Assembly: GCA_013373085.1 (NCBI GenBank)
Contig: JABXIM010000013.1
Location: 79,204 to 143,203, forward strand
Reading direction: 5' to 3'
DNA length: 64,000 bases
From: Oceanospirillaceae bacterium
Lineage (GTDB): Bacteria; Pseudomonadota; Gammaproteobacteria; Pseudomonadales; Balneatricaceae
Shown here one piece after another: positions 16,718-26,349 of this stretch; within the stretch, counting starts at the first letter, position 1, and each line of letters starts with the position of its first letter. A program made the position numbers and the translations under genes. Under the pieces are notes generated by a model. It saw only the letters and a program-made list of their open reading frames with translations, was not told the DNA's origin and did not search any database.

Positions 16718-17428
16718 CTAGCCGACGTTGCCGGTGACGCGGGCACGCTTGATGCCGCCGCCTTCCGTTTTCGGCTTGAGGGCACGGCGGCGTTCCTCGA
16801 GACGCGCATCGATGATGTTCTTCAGCGCGATCAGCAGGCCCATGCCGACAAAAGCCCCAGGCGGCAGGATCGCAAACAGGAAGCCGGAGTAATCCTCGAA
16901 CAGCACGATTTTCCAGCTTTCGGCGGCCGGGCCGAACAGCAGTTGCATATCGGAGAACAGGGTACCCAGGCCCAGCACCTCGCGCATCGCGCCGAGCACC
17001 AGCAGCACCGCGGTAAAGCCCAGCCCCATCATCAGGCCGTCCAGCACCGAGGCGCTGACCGGGTTCTTGCAGGCGAAAGCGTCGGCGCGGCCCATGATGA
17101 CGCAGTTGGTGACGATGAGCGGGATGAAGATACCGAGGATCTGATACAGCTCGTAGGTGAACGCCTGCATCAGCAGTTCGATCGAGGTGACGAAGGCGGC
17201 GATGATCATCACGAAGATCGGCAAGCGCACCGCATCCGGCACGAAATGGCGGAACAGCGATACGGTCAGGTTGGAGCCGGTCAGCACCAGGGTGCTGGCG
17301 AGGCCCAGCCCCATGGCGTTGACCACGGTGCCGGTTACTGCCAGCAGCGGACAGAGGCCCAGCAGCTGCACCAGCCCCGGGTTGTTGTGCCAGAGTCCGT
17401 CGAGGGTGATTTTCCTGTAATCAGCCAT
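16718..17428 (-). CDS. rnfE: Ion-translocating electron transport complex subunit RnfE
   Basis: A 236-residue inner-membrane subunit of the Rnf/Rsx complex, homologous to RnfA and NqrD, with six transmembrane helices. Conserved parts include [18 protein letters not shown] with the cysteine of the half-site shared with RnfA, and [18 protein letters not shown] with the second cysteine; these are thought to bind an intramembrane Fe-S centre with RnfA. The start at 17428 overlaps the end of rnfG by eight bases. The C-terminal tail is basic and rich in Lys and Arg. Confidence 0.95.
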   Translation of the reverse strand: MADYRKITLDGLWHNNPGLVQLLGLCPLLAVTGTVVNAMGLGLASTLVLTGSNLTVSLFRHFVPDAVRLPIFVMIIAAFVTSIELLMQAFTYELYQILGIFIPLIVTNCVIMGRADAFACKNPVSASVLDGLMMGLGFTAVLLVLGAMREVLGLGTLFSDMQLLFGPAAESWKIVLFEDYSGFLFAILPPGAFVGMGLLIALKNIIDARLEERRRALKPKTEGGGIKRARVTGNVG

Positions 17429-18074
17429 GGCTGGCCTCCTGTTGCGTCTTGGCTTCCTCCACGCCCAGCAGTTCGGCGCGGTGTTCGCGGAAGTAGTCGA
17501 CCGCGCGGCCGACGGCGTTGACGACGGCGCGCGGGGTGATGGTGGCGCCGGTGAATTGGTCGAAGCGGCCGCCGTCCTTGCGTACGGCCCAGCTCGGATC
17601 ATCTTCCCCGTCCTTGTTCTGCCCGGCGAAGCCCAGTACCCACTTCGACTTCTTGAGGTCGATCTTGTCGCCGAGCCCCGGCGTTTCCTTGTGCGCCAGC
17701 ACGCGCACGCCGGCGACGCTGGCATCGGCGTTGATGCCGACGATCAGGCTGATTTCGCCGGTGTAGCCGTCTGGCGCGATCACCGGCAGGATGACCAAAG
17801 CTGGCTCGCCGTTGCGATAGCCGCGGTAGCCGGTTTCGGGGCGCTCATGACCGAGCAGTGCCGGCGCGACGAATTCGACCGGGTGATCCAGCAGGTCGTC
17901 GTCGAGGCTGTCCCGCGAGACGATCTCGTACAGGGCGCGGGCCTGCTGTTCCAGCTCGTTGCGCTTGATACGCTCGGCGGTACCGACCTGGGTGATGGCG
18001 ATCAGGCCAGCGGTGACGACGGCGAAAACCGCGATGCCGAGGGTGCTGCTTCTGATGGCGCTAAGCATCTGCAT
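17421..18074 (-). CDS. rnfG: Electron transport complex subunit RnfG
   Basis: A 217-residue FMN-binding subunit anchored by an N-terminal helix (residues 10-30) with its main part in the periplasm. The flavinylation motif is [10 protein letters not shown], where the last Thr of S/TGAT carries a phosphoester-bound FMN. The [13 protein letters not shown] segment is also typical. ApbE-type transferase is needed for flavin attachment and is not in this window. It overlaps rnfE, and its ATG shares one base with the stop of rnfD. Confidence 0.95.
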   Translation of the reverse strand: MQMLSAIRSSTLGIAVFAVVTAGLIAITQVGTAERIKRNELEQQARALYEIVSRDSLDDDLLDHPVEFVAPALLGHERPETGYRGYRNGEPALVILPVIAPDGYTGEISLIVGINADASVAGVRVLAHKETPGLGDKIDLKKSKWVLGFAGQNKDGEDDPSWAVRKDGGRFDQFTGATITPRAVVNAVGRAVDYFREHRAELLGVEEAKTQQEASHG

Positions 18075-19132
18075 CAGGCGTCCTCCTTGAGACCGCGTTT
18101 CGGCCGGGCATGGCCATAGGTGCGCGGCTGGGTGTACTGGTCGATAAAGGGCGCGGCCAGGTTCATCAGCAGTACCGCGAAGGCCACCGCATCTGGATAG
18201 CTGCCCCAGGTGCGGATGACGAACACCAGCAGGCCGATGCCGGCGCCGTAGTAGAGCTTGCCGCGGTTACTGGTGGCGGCGGTCACCGGGTCCGTGGCGA
18301 TAAAAAAGGCCCCGAGCATGGTGGCGCCCATGGTCAGGTGGAAGAACGGATCGGCGAAGCTATCCGGCGCGAACAGGTAGAACAGCGTCGAGATGGCGGC
18401 CAGGGTGCCGAGCATCGACACCGGCGTGTGCCAGGTGAATACCTTGCGGTAGAGCAGAAAGACGCCGCCCATGAAGTAGGCGGCGGCGACCGCGTGCCAG
18501 GCGCCGACGCCGTTGGCCAGTACGTTGGACTCGCGGAACGCCTCCTCGGTGGTCAGGCCGCCGCGGTGGCGCAGCTCGTCGAGCGGCGTCGCCGAGGTGA
18601 AGGCGTCAATTGCACTGTGGTCCAGGGCGCCGAAGATCACCTTGAAGGTATCGATCAGTCCCAGCACGTGCCAGCCGTCGTCGCCCTGCAGTACGAAGGG
18701 GGCTGTCCAGCGGGTCATGTCGACCGGGAAGGAGACCAGCAGCAGGGCATAGGCGACCATTGCCGGGTTGAACGGGTTGTTGCCGAGGCCGCCGTACAGG
18801 TGCTTGGCGATGACGATGGCGACGAAAATCCCCACCAGCGTCAGCCACCAGGGCGAGAAGGGTGGCAGCGCCAGGCCCAGCAGCAGCGCCGTGACCAGTG
18901 CGCTGGAGTCGCGCAGGTAGAAACCGACCGGGCGGCGGCGCAGCTTCATGATCGCGGCTTCGAAGCCGATTGCCAGCAACATGGCCCAGCCGATCTGGAT
19001 CAGCGTGCCCCAGCCGAAGAAGAAGGTCATTGCCGCGATACCCGGCAAGGCCGCGATCAGCAGCAGCCGCATGATCTTGGGCGTGCTGCCCGCGTTATGC
19101 AGATGCGGTGAACTGGAACGGATCAGTGCCAT
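18074..19132 (-). CDS. rnfD: Electron transport complex subunit RnfD
   Basis: A 352-residue multi-spanning membrane subunit related to NqrB, with about nine or ten helices. It has the conserved GGLGNNPFNPAMVAYALLLVSFP stretch and a DAFTSATPLD motif where the Thr is the covalent FMN site. It carries electrons between RnfC/RnfG flavins and the ion-translocating core. Twelve bases separate it from rnfC. Confidence 0.95.
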   Translation of the reverse strand: MALIRSSSPHLHNAGSTPKIMRLLLIAALPGIAAMTFFFGWGTLIQIGWAMLLAIGFEAAIMKLRRRPVGFYLRDSSALVTALLLGLALPPFSPWWLTLVGIFVAIVIAKHLYGGLGNNPFNPAMVAYALLLVSFPVDMTRWTAPFVLQGDDGWHVLGLIDTFKVIFGALDHSAIDAFTSATPLDELRHRGGLTTEEAFRESNVLANGVGAWHAVAAAYFMGGVFLLYRKVFTWHTPVSMLGTLAAISTLFYLFAPDSFADPFFHLTMGATMLGAFFIATDPVTAATSNRGKLYYGAGIGLLVFVIRTWGSYPDAVAFAVLLMNLAAPFIDQYTQPRTYGHARPKRGLKEDA

Positions 19133-19144
19133 GCTGTAACTATC

Positions 19145-21847
19145 CTATTCGAAACGGCTGAGGGTCTGGTTCAGTTCGTCGGCCTTGCGGCTCGCCTCGC
19201 GCAGGGCCTGCTCGAGCGGGGCGCGTTCCTCGTCGGCGGCCTTGCCCAGGGCACGTTCGGCCTTGGTCACGGCGGCCCGGGCCATGGCGGCATCGATCTG
19301 CAGCTGCTTGAGGTCGACGCCGACAGCGGCAGCTTCGGCGACGCGGGCCTGCTCGGCAGCATCCAGTTCCGCCTTGGCGGCATCGTGGCGCTGTCGCAGC
19401 TCCTGCACCTCCACCTCGCTGCCTTCGCCGTCGTCCAGCGCTTTCTCGGCTTTTTTCAGCTTGGTGCGCATGATCGATACCTGCTGCTTGAGCGCCTTGA
19501 GATCGGGCTTTGCGGCTGCGACAGGCGTTTCGTCCTGGCCGCCGGCGGCTTCCCAGGCCCTGCGGGCTTCGTCATATTTGCCCTGCAGCTTGGCGACGCC
19601 GGCTTTCATCTTCTCGGCGGCAGGGCTACCGCTGGCGATGGCGCCATCCAGCGCCTGCTGCGCTTTCTCGACCTTGCCCCTGGCGGCATCCATATCGGCC
19701 TTGAGTTCGGCAACCTTTTCAGCGCTCGCGCCGGGCTGGGCGTTGCCGGCGGCGGCTTCCCAGGCCTTGCGGGCCTCGTCGTACTTGCCCTGCAGCTTGG
19801 CAACGCCGGCTTTCATCTTCTCGGCGGCCGGGCTGCCGCTGGCGATGGCGTCATCCAGCGCCTTCTGCGCTTTCTCGACCTTGCCCCGGGCGGCGTCCAT
19901 GTCGGACTTCAGCTCCGCCACCCTGGCGGCGTCGGCGCCGCCTCCGGTTCCGCCCTTCTCCGCGGCGTCATAGGCCTGTTGCGCGGTCTCGGCCTTGGCG
20001 CTCAGCTCCTGTACCGTGAGGCGCAGCTGTTCGACGCCGTCCAGCCCCTTGTCTTCGGCGTTCTTGAGCGCTTTCTCGGCCTGCTTGAGCTTGGTGCGGG
20101 CAACGGCGGCGGCAGTCTTGAGCTGCTTCAGGTCCGGCTGGCCGGCGCCTGCAGCTTCGCCGCGCTCGGCTGCATCCAGTGTCTTCTGGGCATCGTCCGC
20201 TTTCTGCTGCGCCTGCTGCAGCTCTGATTCCAGCGTCGCCAGGTCGGCGTTGCCGTTCTCGCGGGCGCTGTCGAGTGCTTTCTGGGCCTTTTTCAGCTTG
20301 GTACGAGCCACCGCGGCGGCGGTTTTCAGCGTCTTGATATCGCTTTGGCCGTTGTTCGCCGCGGGAGCGGCTGTGGCGACCTCGTCCTTCTTCTTGGCCT
20401 GGTTGCGGGCCGCTTCCTCGGCACGGGCCTTGCGCCGCGCCTCCTTTTCGGCTTTCTCGGCCTCGAGGCGTGCCTGGCGTGCCTCGAAGCGCTGCCGCGC
20501 GTGCTCGGCCTTGCGCTGCTCGGCCTCTTCGGTGCGGATTTCTGCCTTGGCGTTGCGGTAGTACTGCACCAGCGGAATATAGCTGGAGCAGACGTAGGAA
20601 CAGGCGCCGCATTCGATGCAGTCGAACAGGTTGTGGTGCTTGGCCTTGTCCAGCTCGCGTCCCTTGGCGAACCAGTACAGCTGCTGCGGCAGCAGCTCGG
20701 CCGGGCAGACCTGCTCGCACAGGCCGCAGCGAATGCATTCCTGCGCCGGCGGTGCCGGCGGCATCTCGTGGTGGGTGGCTGCGATCAGGCAGTTGGTGGA
20801 TTTGATCACCGGGATCTGATCGTTGTCGACGGAAAAGCCCATCATCGGACCGCCCACCACCAGCCGGTAGAGCTTGCGGTCATTGATGCGGCTGGCCTCG
20901 AGCAGCAGTTTGTAAGGCGTGCCGAGCAGGGTTTCGAAATTCTGCGGCTGGCCCAGGGCGTCGCCGGTCAGGGTGACGATACGGGAGATCAGTGGCTCGC
21001 CGTGGTGCACCGCACGGGCAATCGCATGGGCGGTACCGACGTTCTGGCAGACGATGCCGACATCGGCAGGGATACGGCCGCTCGGGACCTCGACGTCGGT
21101 GAGCAGCTTGATCAGCTGCTTCTCGCCGCCGGACGGGTATTTGGTCGGCACCACCCGGATGTCGATATTGAGCGGATTGCCCTTGAGCGCCTTCTCCAGC
21201 GCCTTGATCGCCTGCGGCTTGTTGTCCTCAATGCCGATCAGGATATGACTCGGCTCGAGCAGGTGAGCGATCACTTCGATACCGGCAACGATATCGCCTG
21301 CGCGCTCGCGCATCAGCATGTCGTCGGCGGTGATATAGGGCTCGCACTCGGCGGCGTTGATGACCAGGGTATTGACGATATGGTCTTCGCTCAGATGCAG
21401 CTTGACGTCGGTCGGGAAACCGGCGCCGCCCATCCCGGCGATACCGCTGTTGCGAATGAAGTCGATCAGTTCGGTCTTGGGTACCCGGCGATAGTCCGCA
21501 AGGCCGGCGTGTTCGATCCAGCGGTCTTCGCCGTCAGCCTCGAGCATGATGCAGGTGCCCTCCATGCCGGAGGCATGGGGAACCGGGTAGGGGCCGATGG
21601 CGCTGATCACGCCGGAGGTCGGTGCGTGCAGCGCGGCGCTGACGCGCCCTGCGGCCTCGGCAATACGCTGTCCTTTGAGCACAGTGTCGCCAGCCTTGAC
21701 CAGTGGCTCGGCCGGGGCACCGATGTGCTGCGACAGCGGCAGCACCAGGTGCTGCGGCAGGGGCGCCTGGCGAATCGGGCTGCGGGTGGACTGGCGCTTG
21801 TTCTCGGGCGGGTGGACCCCGCCATGGAATGCAAATACGTGGCCCAT
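19145..21847 (-). CDS. rnfC: Electron transport complex subunit RnfC with long coiled-coil tail
   Basis: A 900-residue peripheral subunit, the NADH or ferredoxin entry point of Rnf. The core (about residues 1-425) has the N-terminal GGVHPPENK motif, the NADH/FMN-binding GMGGAGFPTDVK region, and two [4Fe-4S] motifs (CIRCGLCEQVCP and CIECGACSYVC). The remaining 470 residues are an Ala/Lys/Glu-rich coiled coil built of repeats; two adjacent 69-residue units (19544-19957) are nearly identical. E. coli RsxC has a shorter tail of similar composition. The start is the ATG at 21847, which overlaps the rnfB stop as ATGA; longer frames upstream run through rnfB. The tail's role is unknown. Confidence 0.95.
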   Translation of the reverse strand: MGHVFAFHGGVHPPENKRQSTRSPIRQAPLPQHLVLPLSQHIGAPAEPLVKAGDTVLKGQRIAEAAGRVSAALHAPTSGVISAIGPYPVPHASGMEGTCIMLEADGEDRWIEHAGLADYRRVPKTELIDFIRNSGIAGMGGAGFPTDVKLHLSEDHIVNTLVINAAECEPYITADDMLMRERAGDIVAGIEVIAHLLEPSHILIGIEDNKPQAIKALEKALKGNPLNIDIRVVPTKYPSGGEKQLIKLLTDVEVPSGRIPADVGIVCQNVGTAHAIARAVHHGEPLISRIVTLTGDALGQPQNFETLLGTPYKLLLEASRINDRKLYRLVVGGPMMGFSVDNDQIPVIKSTNCLIAATHHEMPPAPPAQECIRCGLCEQVCPAELLPQQLYWFAKGRELDKAKHHNLFDCIECGACSYVCSSYIPLVQYYRNAKAEIRTEEAEQRKAEHARQRFEARQARLEAEKAEKEARRKARAEEAARNQAKKKDEVATAAPAANNGQSDIKTLKTAAAVARTKLKKAQKALDSARENGNADLATLESELQQAQQKADDAQKTLDAAERGEAAGAGQPDLKQLKTAAAVARTKLKQAEKALKNAEDKGLDGVEQLRLTVQELSAKAETAQQAYDAAEKGGTGGGADAARVAELKSDMDAARGKVEKAQKALDDAIASGSPAAEKMKAGVAKLQGKYDEARKAWEAAAGNAQPGASAEKVAELKADMDAARGKVEKAQQALDGAIASGSPAAEKMKAGVAKLQGKYDEARRAWEAAGGQDETPVAAAKPDLKALKQQVSIMRTKLKKAEKALDDGEGSEVEVQELRQRHDAAKAELDAAEQARVAEAAAVGVDLKQLQIDAAMARAAVTKAERALGKAADEERAPLEQALREASRKADELNQTLSRFE
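19544..19957 (-). repeat. Near-identical tandem repeat of 207 bp inside rnfC
   Basis: Two adjacent 207-bp units (19544-19750 and 19751-19957) encode 69-residue repeats with the shared segments AARGKVEKAQ and AIASGSPAAEKMKAGVAKLQ. Conservation at DNA level shows a recent duplication or ongoing gene conversion. This makes the tail length likely to vary between strains. Confidence 0.85.
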
Positions 21848-22446
21848 CAGGCGGCGTCTCCGTGCTGCATCTGGCCACGTCCTGCGTCGGTGGCGATCAG
21901 TTGTACGCCGGGCGTCGGCGCCGGCCATTTCCAGGTGTTCAGGGTGGTTTCGATCGGGATCATGTCGATACAGTCGACCGGGCAGGGCTCGACGCAGAGG
22001 TCGCAACCGGTGCACTCGGAGGCGATGACGGTGTGCATCTGCTTGGCGGCGCCGAGGATGGCGTCAACCGGGCAGGCCTGGATGCACTTGGTACAGCCGA
22101 TACATTCGTCTTCGCGAATGTAGGCGACGGAGCGGGGCTTCTCCTCGCCGTGCTCGTCATCGAGGGGGATCGCCTCCACGTCGAGCAGATCGGCCAGCGC
22201 CTCGATGGTGGACTGGCCGCCCGGCGGGCACTTGTTGATGGCGTCGCCGCCGGCGATGGCCTCGGCGTAGGGACGGCAGCCCGGGTAACCGCACTGACCG
22301 CACTGGGTCTGGGGCAGCAGGCCGTCGATCTGATCGACGATGGGGTTGCCCTCGACCTTGAAGCGTACCGAGGCGAAGCCGAGCAGGATGCCGAATAAGG
22401 TGGCGAGGCCCAGCAGGACGAGTATCGCAATAATAACAGCGCTCAT
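21847..22446 (-). CDS. rnfB: Electron transport complex subunit RnfB
   Basis: A 199-residue Fe-S subunit. An N-terminal membrane helix (residues 3-25) is followed by a [13 protein letters not shown] 4Fe-4S motif and a ferredoxin domain with two clusters ([12 protein letters not shown] and [12 protein letters not shown]). It relays electrons between the soluble entry subunit and the membrane core. Its stop overlaps the rnfC start codon, implying translational coupling. Confidence 0.96.
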   Translation of the reverse strand: MSAVIIAILVLLGLATLFGILLGFASVRFKVEGNPIVDQIDGLLPQTQCGQCGYPGCRPYAEAIAGGDAINKCPPGGQSTIEALADLLDVEAIPLDDEHGEEKPRSVAYIREDECIGCTKCIQACPVDAILGAAKQMHTVIASECTGCDLCVEPCPVDCIDMIPIETTLNTWKWPAPTPGVQLIATDAGRGQMQHGDAA

Positions 22447-22459
22447 GAATTTTCCCCGC

Positions 22460-23041
22460 TCAGAACGAAACCAGGCCGGTGAAGCCCATGAAAGCGAGCG
22501 ACATCAGGCCGGCGGTGACCATGCCGATGGCAGCGCCGCGGAACGGGACCGGGACGTCGGCAACAGCGACGCGCTCGCGGATCGCCGAGAACAGGATCAG
22601 CGCCAGGGAAAAACCGACCGCGGCCCCGAAGCCGTAGACGATCGATTCCATGAAGCCGTTCATCTTCTTGATGTTCAGCAGCGCCACGCCGAGCACCGCG
22701 CAGTTGGTGGTGATCAGCGGCAGGAAGATGCCCAGTACGCGGTACAGCAGCGGGCTGGTCTTGCGCACCACCATCTCGGTGAACTGCACCACCACGGCGA
22801 TCACCAGAATGAAGGAGATGGTCTTGAGGAAGGCCATCTCCAGCGGCGCCAGCAGGTAGCTGTAGACCAGGTAACTGCAGACGGAGGACAGAGTCAGCAC
22901 GAAGGTGGTGGCCAGTGACATCCCCATCGCCGTTTCCAGCTTGTTGGAGACGCCCATGAAGGGACACAGGCCCAGGAACTGGACCAGGACAAAGTTGTTC
23001 ACCAGCACGGTGCTGATCAGAATAAGCAGAAATTCCGTCAT
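22460..23041 (-). CDS. rnfA: Electron transport complex subunit RnfA
   Basis: A 193-residue six-helix membrane protein, first gene of the operon. It pairs with RnfE and has the matching conserved regions: [18 protein letters not shown] and [15 protein letters not shown], each with a cysteine for the shared intramembrane centre. Length is the family norm. The operon order A-B-C-D-G-E-nth is that of Gammaproteobacteria. The complex couples electron flow between NADH and ferredoxin to Na+ or H+ movement, or keeps SoxR reduced; neither soxR nor a nif cluster lies here. Confidence 0.96.
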   Translation of the reverse strand: MTEFLLILISTVLVNNFVLVQFLGLCPFMGVSNKLETAMGMSLATTFVLTLSSVCSYLVYSYLLAPLEMAFLKTISFILVIAVVVQFTEMVVRKTSPLLYRVLGIFLPLITTNCAVLGVALLNIKKMNGFMESIVYGFGAAVGFSLALILFSAIRERVAVADVPVPFRGAAIGMVTAGLMSLAFMGFTGLVSF

Positions 23042-23272
23042 TGCGATGCTCTAGTCGTATGGGAGGGGCAATCTCCCGGAGCCGCCATTCAGGGCGCGTG
23101 CCGGCACACGCCCTCCGTAAATCCGTCTAGTCTCTAAAGTCGGCGAGCTAGATTGTGCAGGCTGATCGAATTGTGATCAGTCTTTGAAAACAGCGGGCCA
23201 AATTTTACCGGATTGCGCCGGCGCCGGTAAGGCCTGTACCGGTTTTAGCAGGCCTGAGCGGCCAAACATCAA

Positions 23273-23302
23273 GGCCCGGGGGCAGTGAACTGCGCCCGGG
23301 CC
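23273..23302. terminator. Strong hairpin downstream of cysN
   Basis: GGCCCGGG/CCCGGGCC and GCAG/CTGC form a stem of 12 pairs with one G-G mismatch, closed by a TGAA loop. It starts 41 bases after the cysN stop and has no T-run. It separates the sulfate operon from rnfA, both on the minus strand. Other bases of this 301-base gap hold smaller GC-rich stems and the rnfA promoter. Confidence 0.6.
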
Positions 23303-23342
23303 TCGGGAAAGTACGGCGCCGGCGGGGCCGGCACCGGTACGC

Positions 23343-25067
23343 TTACGCCAGGGCGTGTGCCTTGAGCAGCGCCAGCAGAGCCTTGACCTGCTCGGTCGGG
23401 TTCTGAACTGCGCCGTTGATGCGCAGGTCGCCGCTCTGGCCATTGAGGTCGACGCTGAGCGCGCCGGCCGCCTCGGCAACACCGTCGATCAGTACCACCA
23501 GGCCGTTGTCGGCCAGCAGCTGGGCGGTTTCGGCGATGCTGCCCTGGAGCGCCACCGGCAGATTGCGCTCGCTCAGCACGGCCACGGCGCGGCCGGCGTC
23601 GAACAGGCGCTTTTCGGCGCTGTAGAGCAGGGTGTCACGGGCCTCTTCGGTGCCGCCGCTGATGGCGACGATAGCCGCACGCTGGCCGTAGCGGCGTTCC
23701 TTGTCGGCGCGGCTCACCAGGGGCTCTGCACTGATGTCCTTGATATCGTCCAGCAGTGCCTGCTCACCGTCGTTGACGATCATGCCGGCCGCGACAGTGG
23801 CATTGCTCAGGCGGTCGACGACGATGAAGGAGCCGGTGCCGCGGTGTGCGCGATAGTCGTCGGCGATGATCGCGCGTTCGACGCTGATTTCGCAGCGGGC
23901 GATCTCGTTGAGGCCGAGGCCACTCGTTTCGGACTGCTCCAGGGTGTTGACGTCGATGCGGTGGCGGATATGGCTGATGCCGCCGGCCACGGTCTGGGTC
24001 GCCAGCTTGATGTCGTAGGTGCGGCCCGGCACCAGCTCGGCTTCGGCCATCCATACCAGCATGGCGTCGAAGCGGGTGGTGACGTCCGGTACCTTGTCGC
24101 TGTGCACCAGGATGTCGCCGCGGGAAACGTCGATTTCGTCTTCCAGCGTCAGGGTTACGGACATCGGCGGGAAGGCCTCGTCCAGGTCGCCCTCGAAGGT
24201 GACGATCGACTTGACCTTGCTCGACTTGCCGGACGGCAGCACGGTCACGGCATCACCCGGCTTCACGGTGCCGGCGGTCAGGGTGCCGCAGTAGCCGCGG
24301 AAGTCCAGGTGCGGACGGTTGACATACTGCACCGGGAAGCGCAGCTCGTCGAAGTTGTGGTCGTTGGCGATCTCGACCGACTCGAGCAGGCTCATCAGCG
24401 GCTCGCCCTGGTACCAGGGGGACTTCTCGGACAGCGACACGACGTTGTCGCCCTTGAGTGCCGACATCGGTACGAACTCGACATCCGGCAGTCGCAGGTT
24501 CTTGGTGAAGTCGAGGTAGTCGGCCTTGATCTGCTCGAAGCGCTCCTGGCTGAAGTCGACCAGGTCCATCTTGTTGACCGCGACGATGACGTGCTTGATG
24601 CCCAGCAGGGATACGATGAAGCTGTGGCGCTTGGTCTGAACCTGCACGCCGTGGCGGGCGTCGATCAGGATGATGGCCAGGTCGCAGGTCGAGGCGCCGG
24701 TCGCCATGTTGCGGGTGTACTGCTCGTGCCCCGGGGTGTCGGCGATGATGAACTTGCGCTTGGCGGTGGAGAAGTAGCGGTAGGCCACGTCGATGGTGAT
24801 GCCCTGCTCGCGTTCCGCCTGCAGGCCGTCGACCAGCAGCGCCAGGTCGATCTCGTCGCCGGTGGTGCCGACTTTCTTGCTGTCGTTCTGGATTGCCGCC
24901 AGCTGATCTTCATAGATCATCTTGGAGTCGTGCAGCAGGCGGCCGATCAGCGTGGACTTGCCGTCGTCGACGCTGCCGCAGGTCAGAAACCGCAGCAGTT
25001 CCTTGTTCTCGTGCTGTGCCAGGTAGGCTTCGATATCGGTTGCGATCAGATCGCTTTGATGGCTCAT
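23343..25067 (-). CDS. cysN: Sulfate adenylyltransferase subunit 1 with degenerate APS-kinase tail
   Basis: A 574-residue GTPase subunit of ATP sulfurylase, which with CysD makes adenosine 5'-phosphosulfate (APS). GTPase motifs: GSVDDGKST (31-39), DTPGHEQ (about 110) and NKMD (about 165). Residues 1-440 align with ordinary CysN. Residues 450-574 are like the start of an APS kinase ([11 protein letters not shown]..., [14 protein letters not shown]), but the P-loop expected as GxSGxGKST reads [11 protein letters not shown], lacking the lysine, and the domain is much shorter than a full kinase. So this is not an active bifunctional CysNC. The ATG at 25067 has GGAG six bases upstream; the ATG four codons earlier has none. 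It follows cysD in one operon. Confidence 0.94.
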   Translation of the reverse strand: MSHQSDLIATDIEAYLAQHENKELLRFLTCGSVDDGKSTLIGRLLHDSKMIYEDQLAAIQNDSKKVGTTGDEIDLALLVDGLQAEREQGITIDVAYRYFSTAKRKFIIADTPGHEQYTRNMATGASTCDLAIILIDARHGVQVQTKRHSFIVSLLGIKHVIVAVNKMDLVDFSQERFEQIKADYLDFTKNLRLPDVEFVPMSALKGDNVVSLSEKSPWYQGEPLMSLLESVEIANDHNFDELRFPVQYVNRPHLDFRGYCGTLTAGTVKPGDAVTVLPSGKSSKVKSIVTFEGDLDEAFPPMSVTLTLEDEIDVSRGDILVHSDKVPDVTTRFDAMLVWMAEAELVPGRTYDIKLATQTVAGGISHIRHRIDVNTLEQSETSGLGLNEIARCEISVERAIIADDYRAHRGTGSFIVVDRLSNATVAAGMIVNDGEQALLDDIKDISAEPLVSRADKERRYGQRAAIVAISGGTEEARDTLLYSAEKRLFDAGRAVAVLSERNLPVALQGSIAETAQLLADNGLVVLIDGVAEAAGALSVDLNGQSGDLRINGAVQNPTEQVKALLALLKAHALA

Positions 25068-25161
25068 CGGTGTCTCCATGGGAAACGCGGCATCGCGGCC
25101 GCGCTTCTGAATTCTTCTGTAACTCTAACTGCCGCCCAATGTCGGGCGTGCTGTTGCCGCG

Positions 25162-26079
25162 TCAGAAATAACCTTCCATTTTCTTCTGTTCCATCGAGCC
25201 TGCGCTGTCGTGGTCGATGGCGCGGCCCTGGCGCTCGGAGGTGGTGGCGAGCAGCATTTCCTGGATGATTTCCGGCAGGGTGTCGGCTTCGGATTCGATG
25301 GCGCCGGTCAGCGGATAGCAGCCCAGGGTACGGAAGCGGACTTTCTTCATCTGTGGCTCTTCACCTGGCTCCAGCGGCATGCGGTCGTCGTCGACCATGA
25401 TCTGCATGCCGTCGCGCTCGACTACCGGGCGCAGCGCGGAGTAGTACAGCGGCACGATTTCGATGTTCTCGAGGTAGATGTACTGCCAGATGTCCAGCTC
25501 GGTCCAGTTTGACAGCGGGAAAACGCGGATGCTTTCGCCCTTGTCGACGCGGGTGTTGTAGATGTTCCACAGCTCCGGGCGCTGGTTTTTCGGATCCCAG
25601 CGGTGGTGCTTGTCGCGGAACGAGAATACGCGCTCCTTGGCGCGGGATTTCTCCTCATCGCGGCGCGCGCCGCCGAACGCCGCGTCGAACTTGTACTTGT
25701 CCAGTGCCTGCTTCAGGCCCTGGGTCTTCATGATGTCGGTGTGCTTCTTGGAGCCGTGCACGAAGGGGCTGATGCCCATCTCGACACCTTCCGGGTTGAT
25801 ATGGACGATCAGGTCCATGCCGGCTTCTTCGGCCATGCGGTCGCGGAAGGCGATCATGTCCCTGAATTTCCAGGTCGTGTCGATGTGCATCAGCGGAAAC
25901 GGCGGCTTGCCCGGGTGGAAAGCCTTGCGGGCCAGGTGCAGCATCACCGACGAGTCCTTGCCGATGGAGTAAAGCATGACCGGGTTGTCGAAGCTCGCGG
26001 CAACTTCGCGGATGATATGGATGCTCTCCGCTTCCAGCTGTCTGAGGTGCGTCAGACGGTGTTCCGGCAACTGATTCAT
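25162..26079 (-). CDS. cysD: Sulfate adenylyltransferase subunit 2
   Basis: A 305-residue catalytic subunit of ATP sulfurylase, of the PP-loop ATPase family. The PP-loop is [13 protein letters not shown] near residues 38-50; the substrate-binding [21 protein letters not shown] stretch and the [13 protein letters not shown] motif are typical. Length is close to E. coli CysD (302). It forms the first step of assimilatory sulfate reduction with CysN, 94 bases downstream. It diverges from the TauE-type gene, sharing a regulatory region with two inverted repeats. Confidence 0.96.
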   Translation of the reverse strand: MNQLPEHRLTHLRQLEAESIHIIREVAASFDNPVMLYSIGKDSSVMLHLARKAFHPGKPPFPLMHIDTTWKFRDMIAFRDRMAEEAGMDLIVHINPEGVEMGISPFVHGSKKHTDIMKTQGLKQALDKYKFDAAFGGARRDEEKSRAKERVFSFRDKHHRWDPKNQRPELWNIYNTRVDKGESIRVFPLSNWTELDIWQYIYLENIEIVPLYYSALRPVVERDGMQIMVDDDRMPLEPGEEPQMKKVRFRTLGCYPLTGAIESEADTLPEIIQEMLLATTSERQGRAIDHDSAGSMEQKKMEGYF

Positions 26080-26176
26080 GGATCGGGCCCTTTGTTCCTA
26101 ATATATGTAACTCTTGGCCGCTACCAGCAGGCCATTTTGCGGCGCATTATTACAAAGTTCTTCATACAATCAAAAA

Positions 26177-26200
26177 GAATAAATTCAACTTCATTTATTC
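26177..26200. promoter_or_regulatory. 24-bp dyad in the cysD promoter region
   Basis: GAATAAA (26177-26183) and TTTATTC (26194-26200) are exact inverted repeats ten bases apart, about 100 bp upstream of cysD. The shape fits a LysR-type site such as that of CysB, whose targets include cysDN. No regulator gene is adjacent. Confidence 0.4.
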
Positions 26201-26264
26201 TGTTCTGGAATATGGACCTTGTGTCGCGCGGATCGCGAAGGGGAGGCAAGATTGTGCTGATTGG

Positions 26265-26301
26265 TTATAACAAAATTTCTAATTAGTATTTTGCGTTATA
26301 A
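26265..26301. promoter_or_regulatory. 37-bp dyad upstream of the TauE-type gene
   Basis: TTATAAC (26265-26271) and GTTATAA (26295-26301) are exact inverted repeats, with AAAAT/ATTTT and an inner CTAATTAG palindrome between them. It lies 49 bp before the permease start. The symmetric AT-rich pattern is operator-like; the binding protein is unknown. Confidence 0.4.
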
Positions 26302-26349
26302 ACATGCGTCAGTATGATGGGCGCCTGTTATCAGTAGTGGGTTGCCAGC

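Noticed and set aside
20345..22123. Long plus-strand open frame (about 590 codons) opposite rnfC and rnfB
   Set aside because: It is antisense to well-conserved rnf genes, starts and ends without ribosome sites, and its translation is His/Gln/Arg-biased low-complexity typical of a shadow frame in GC-rich DNA.
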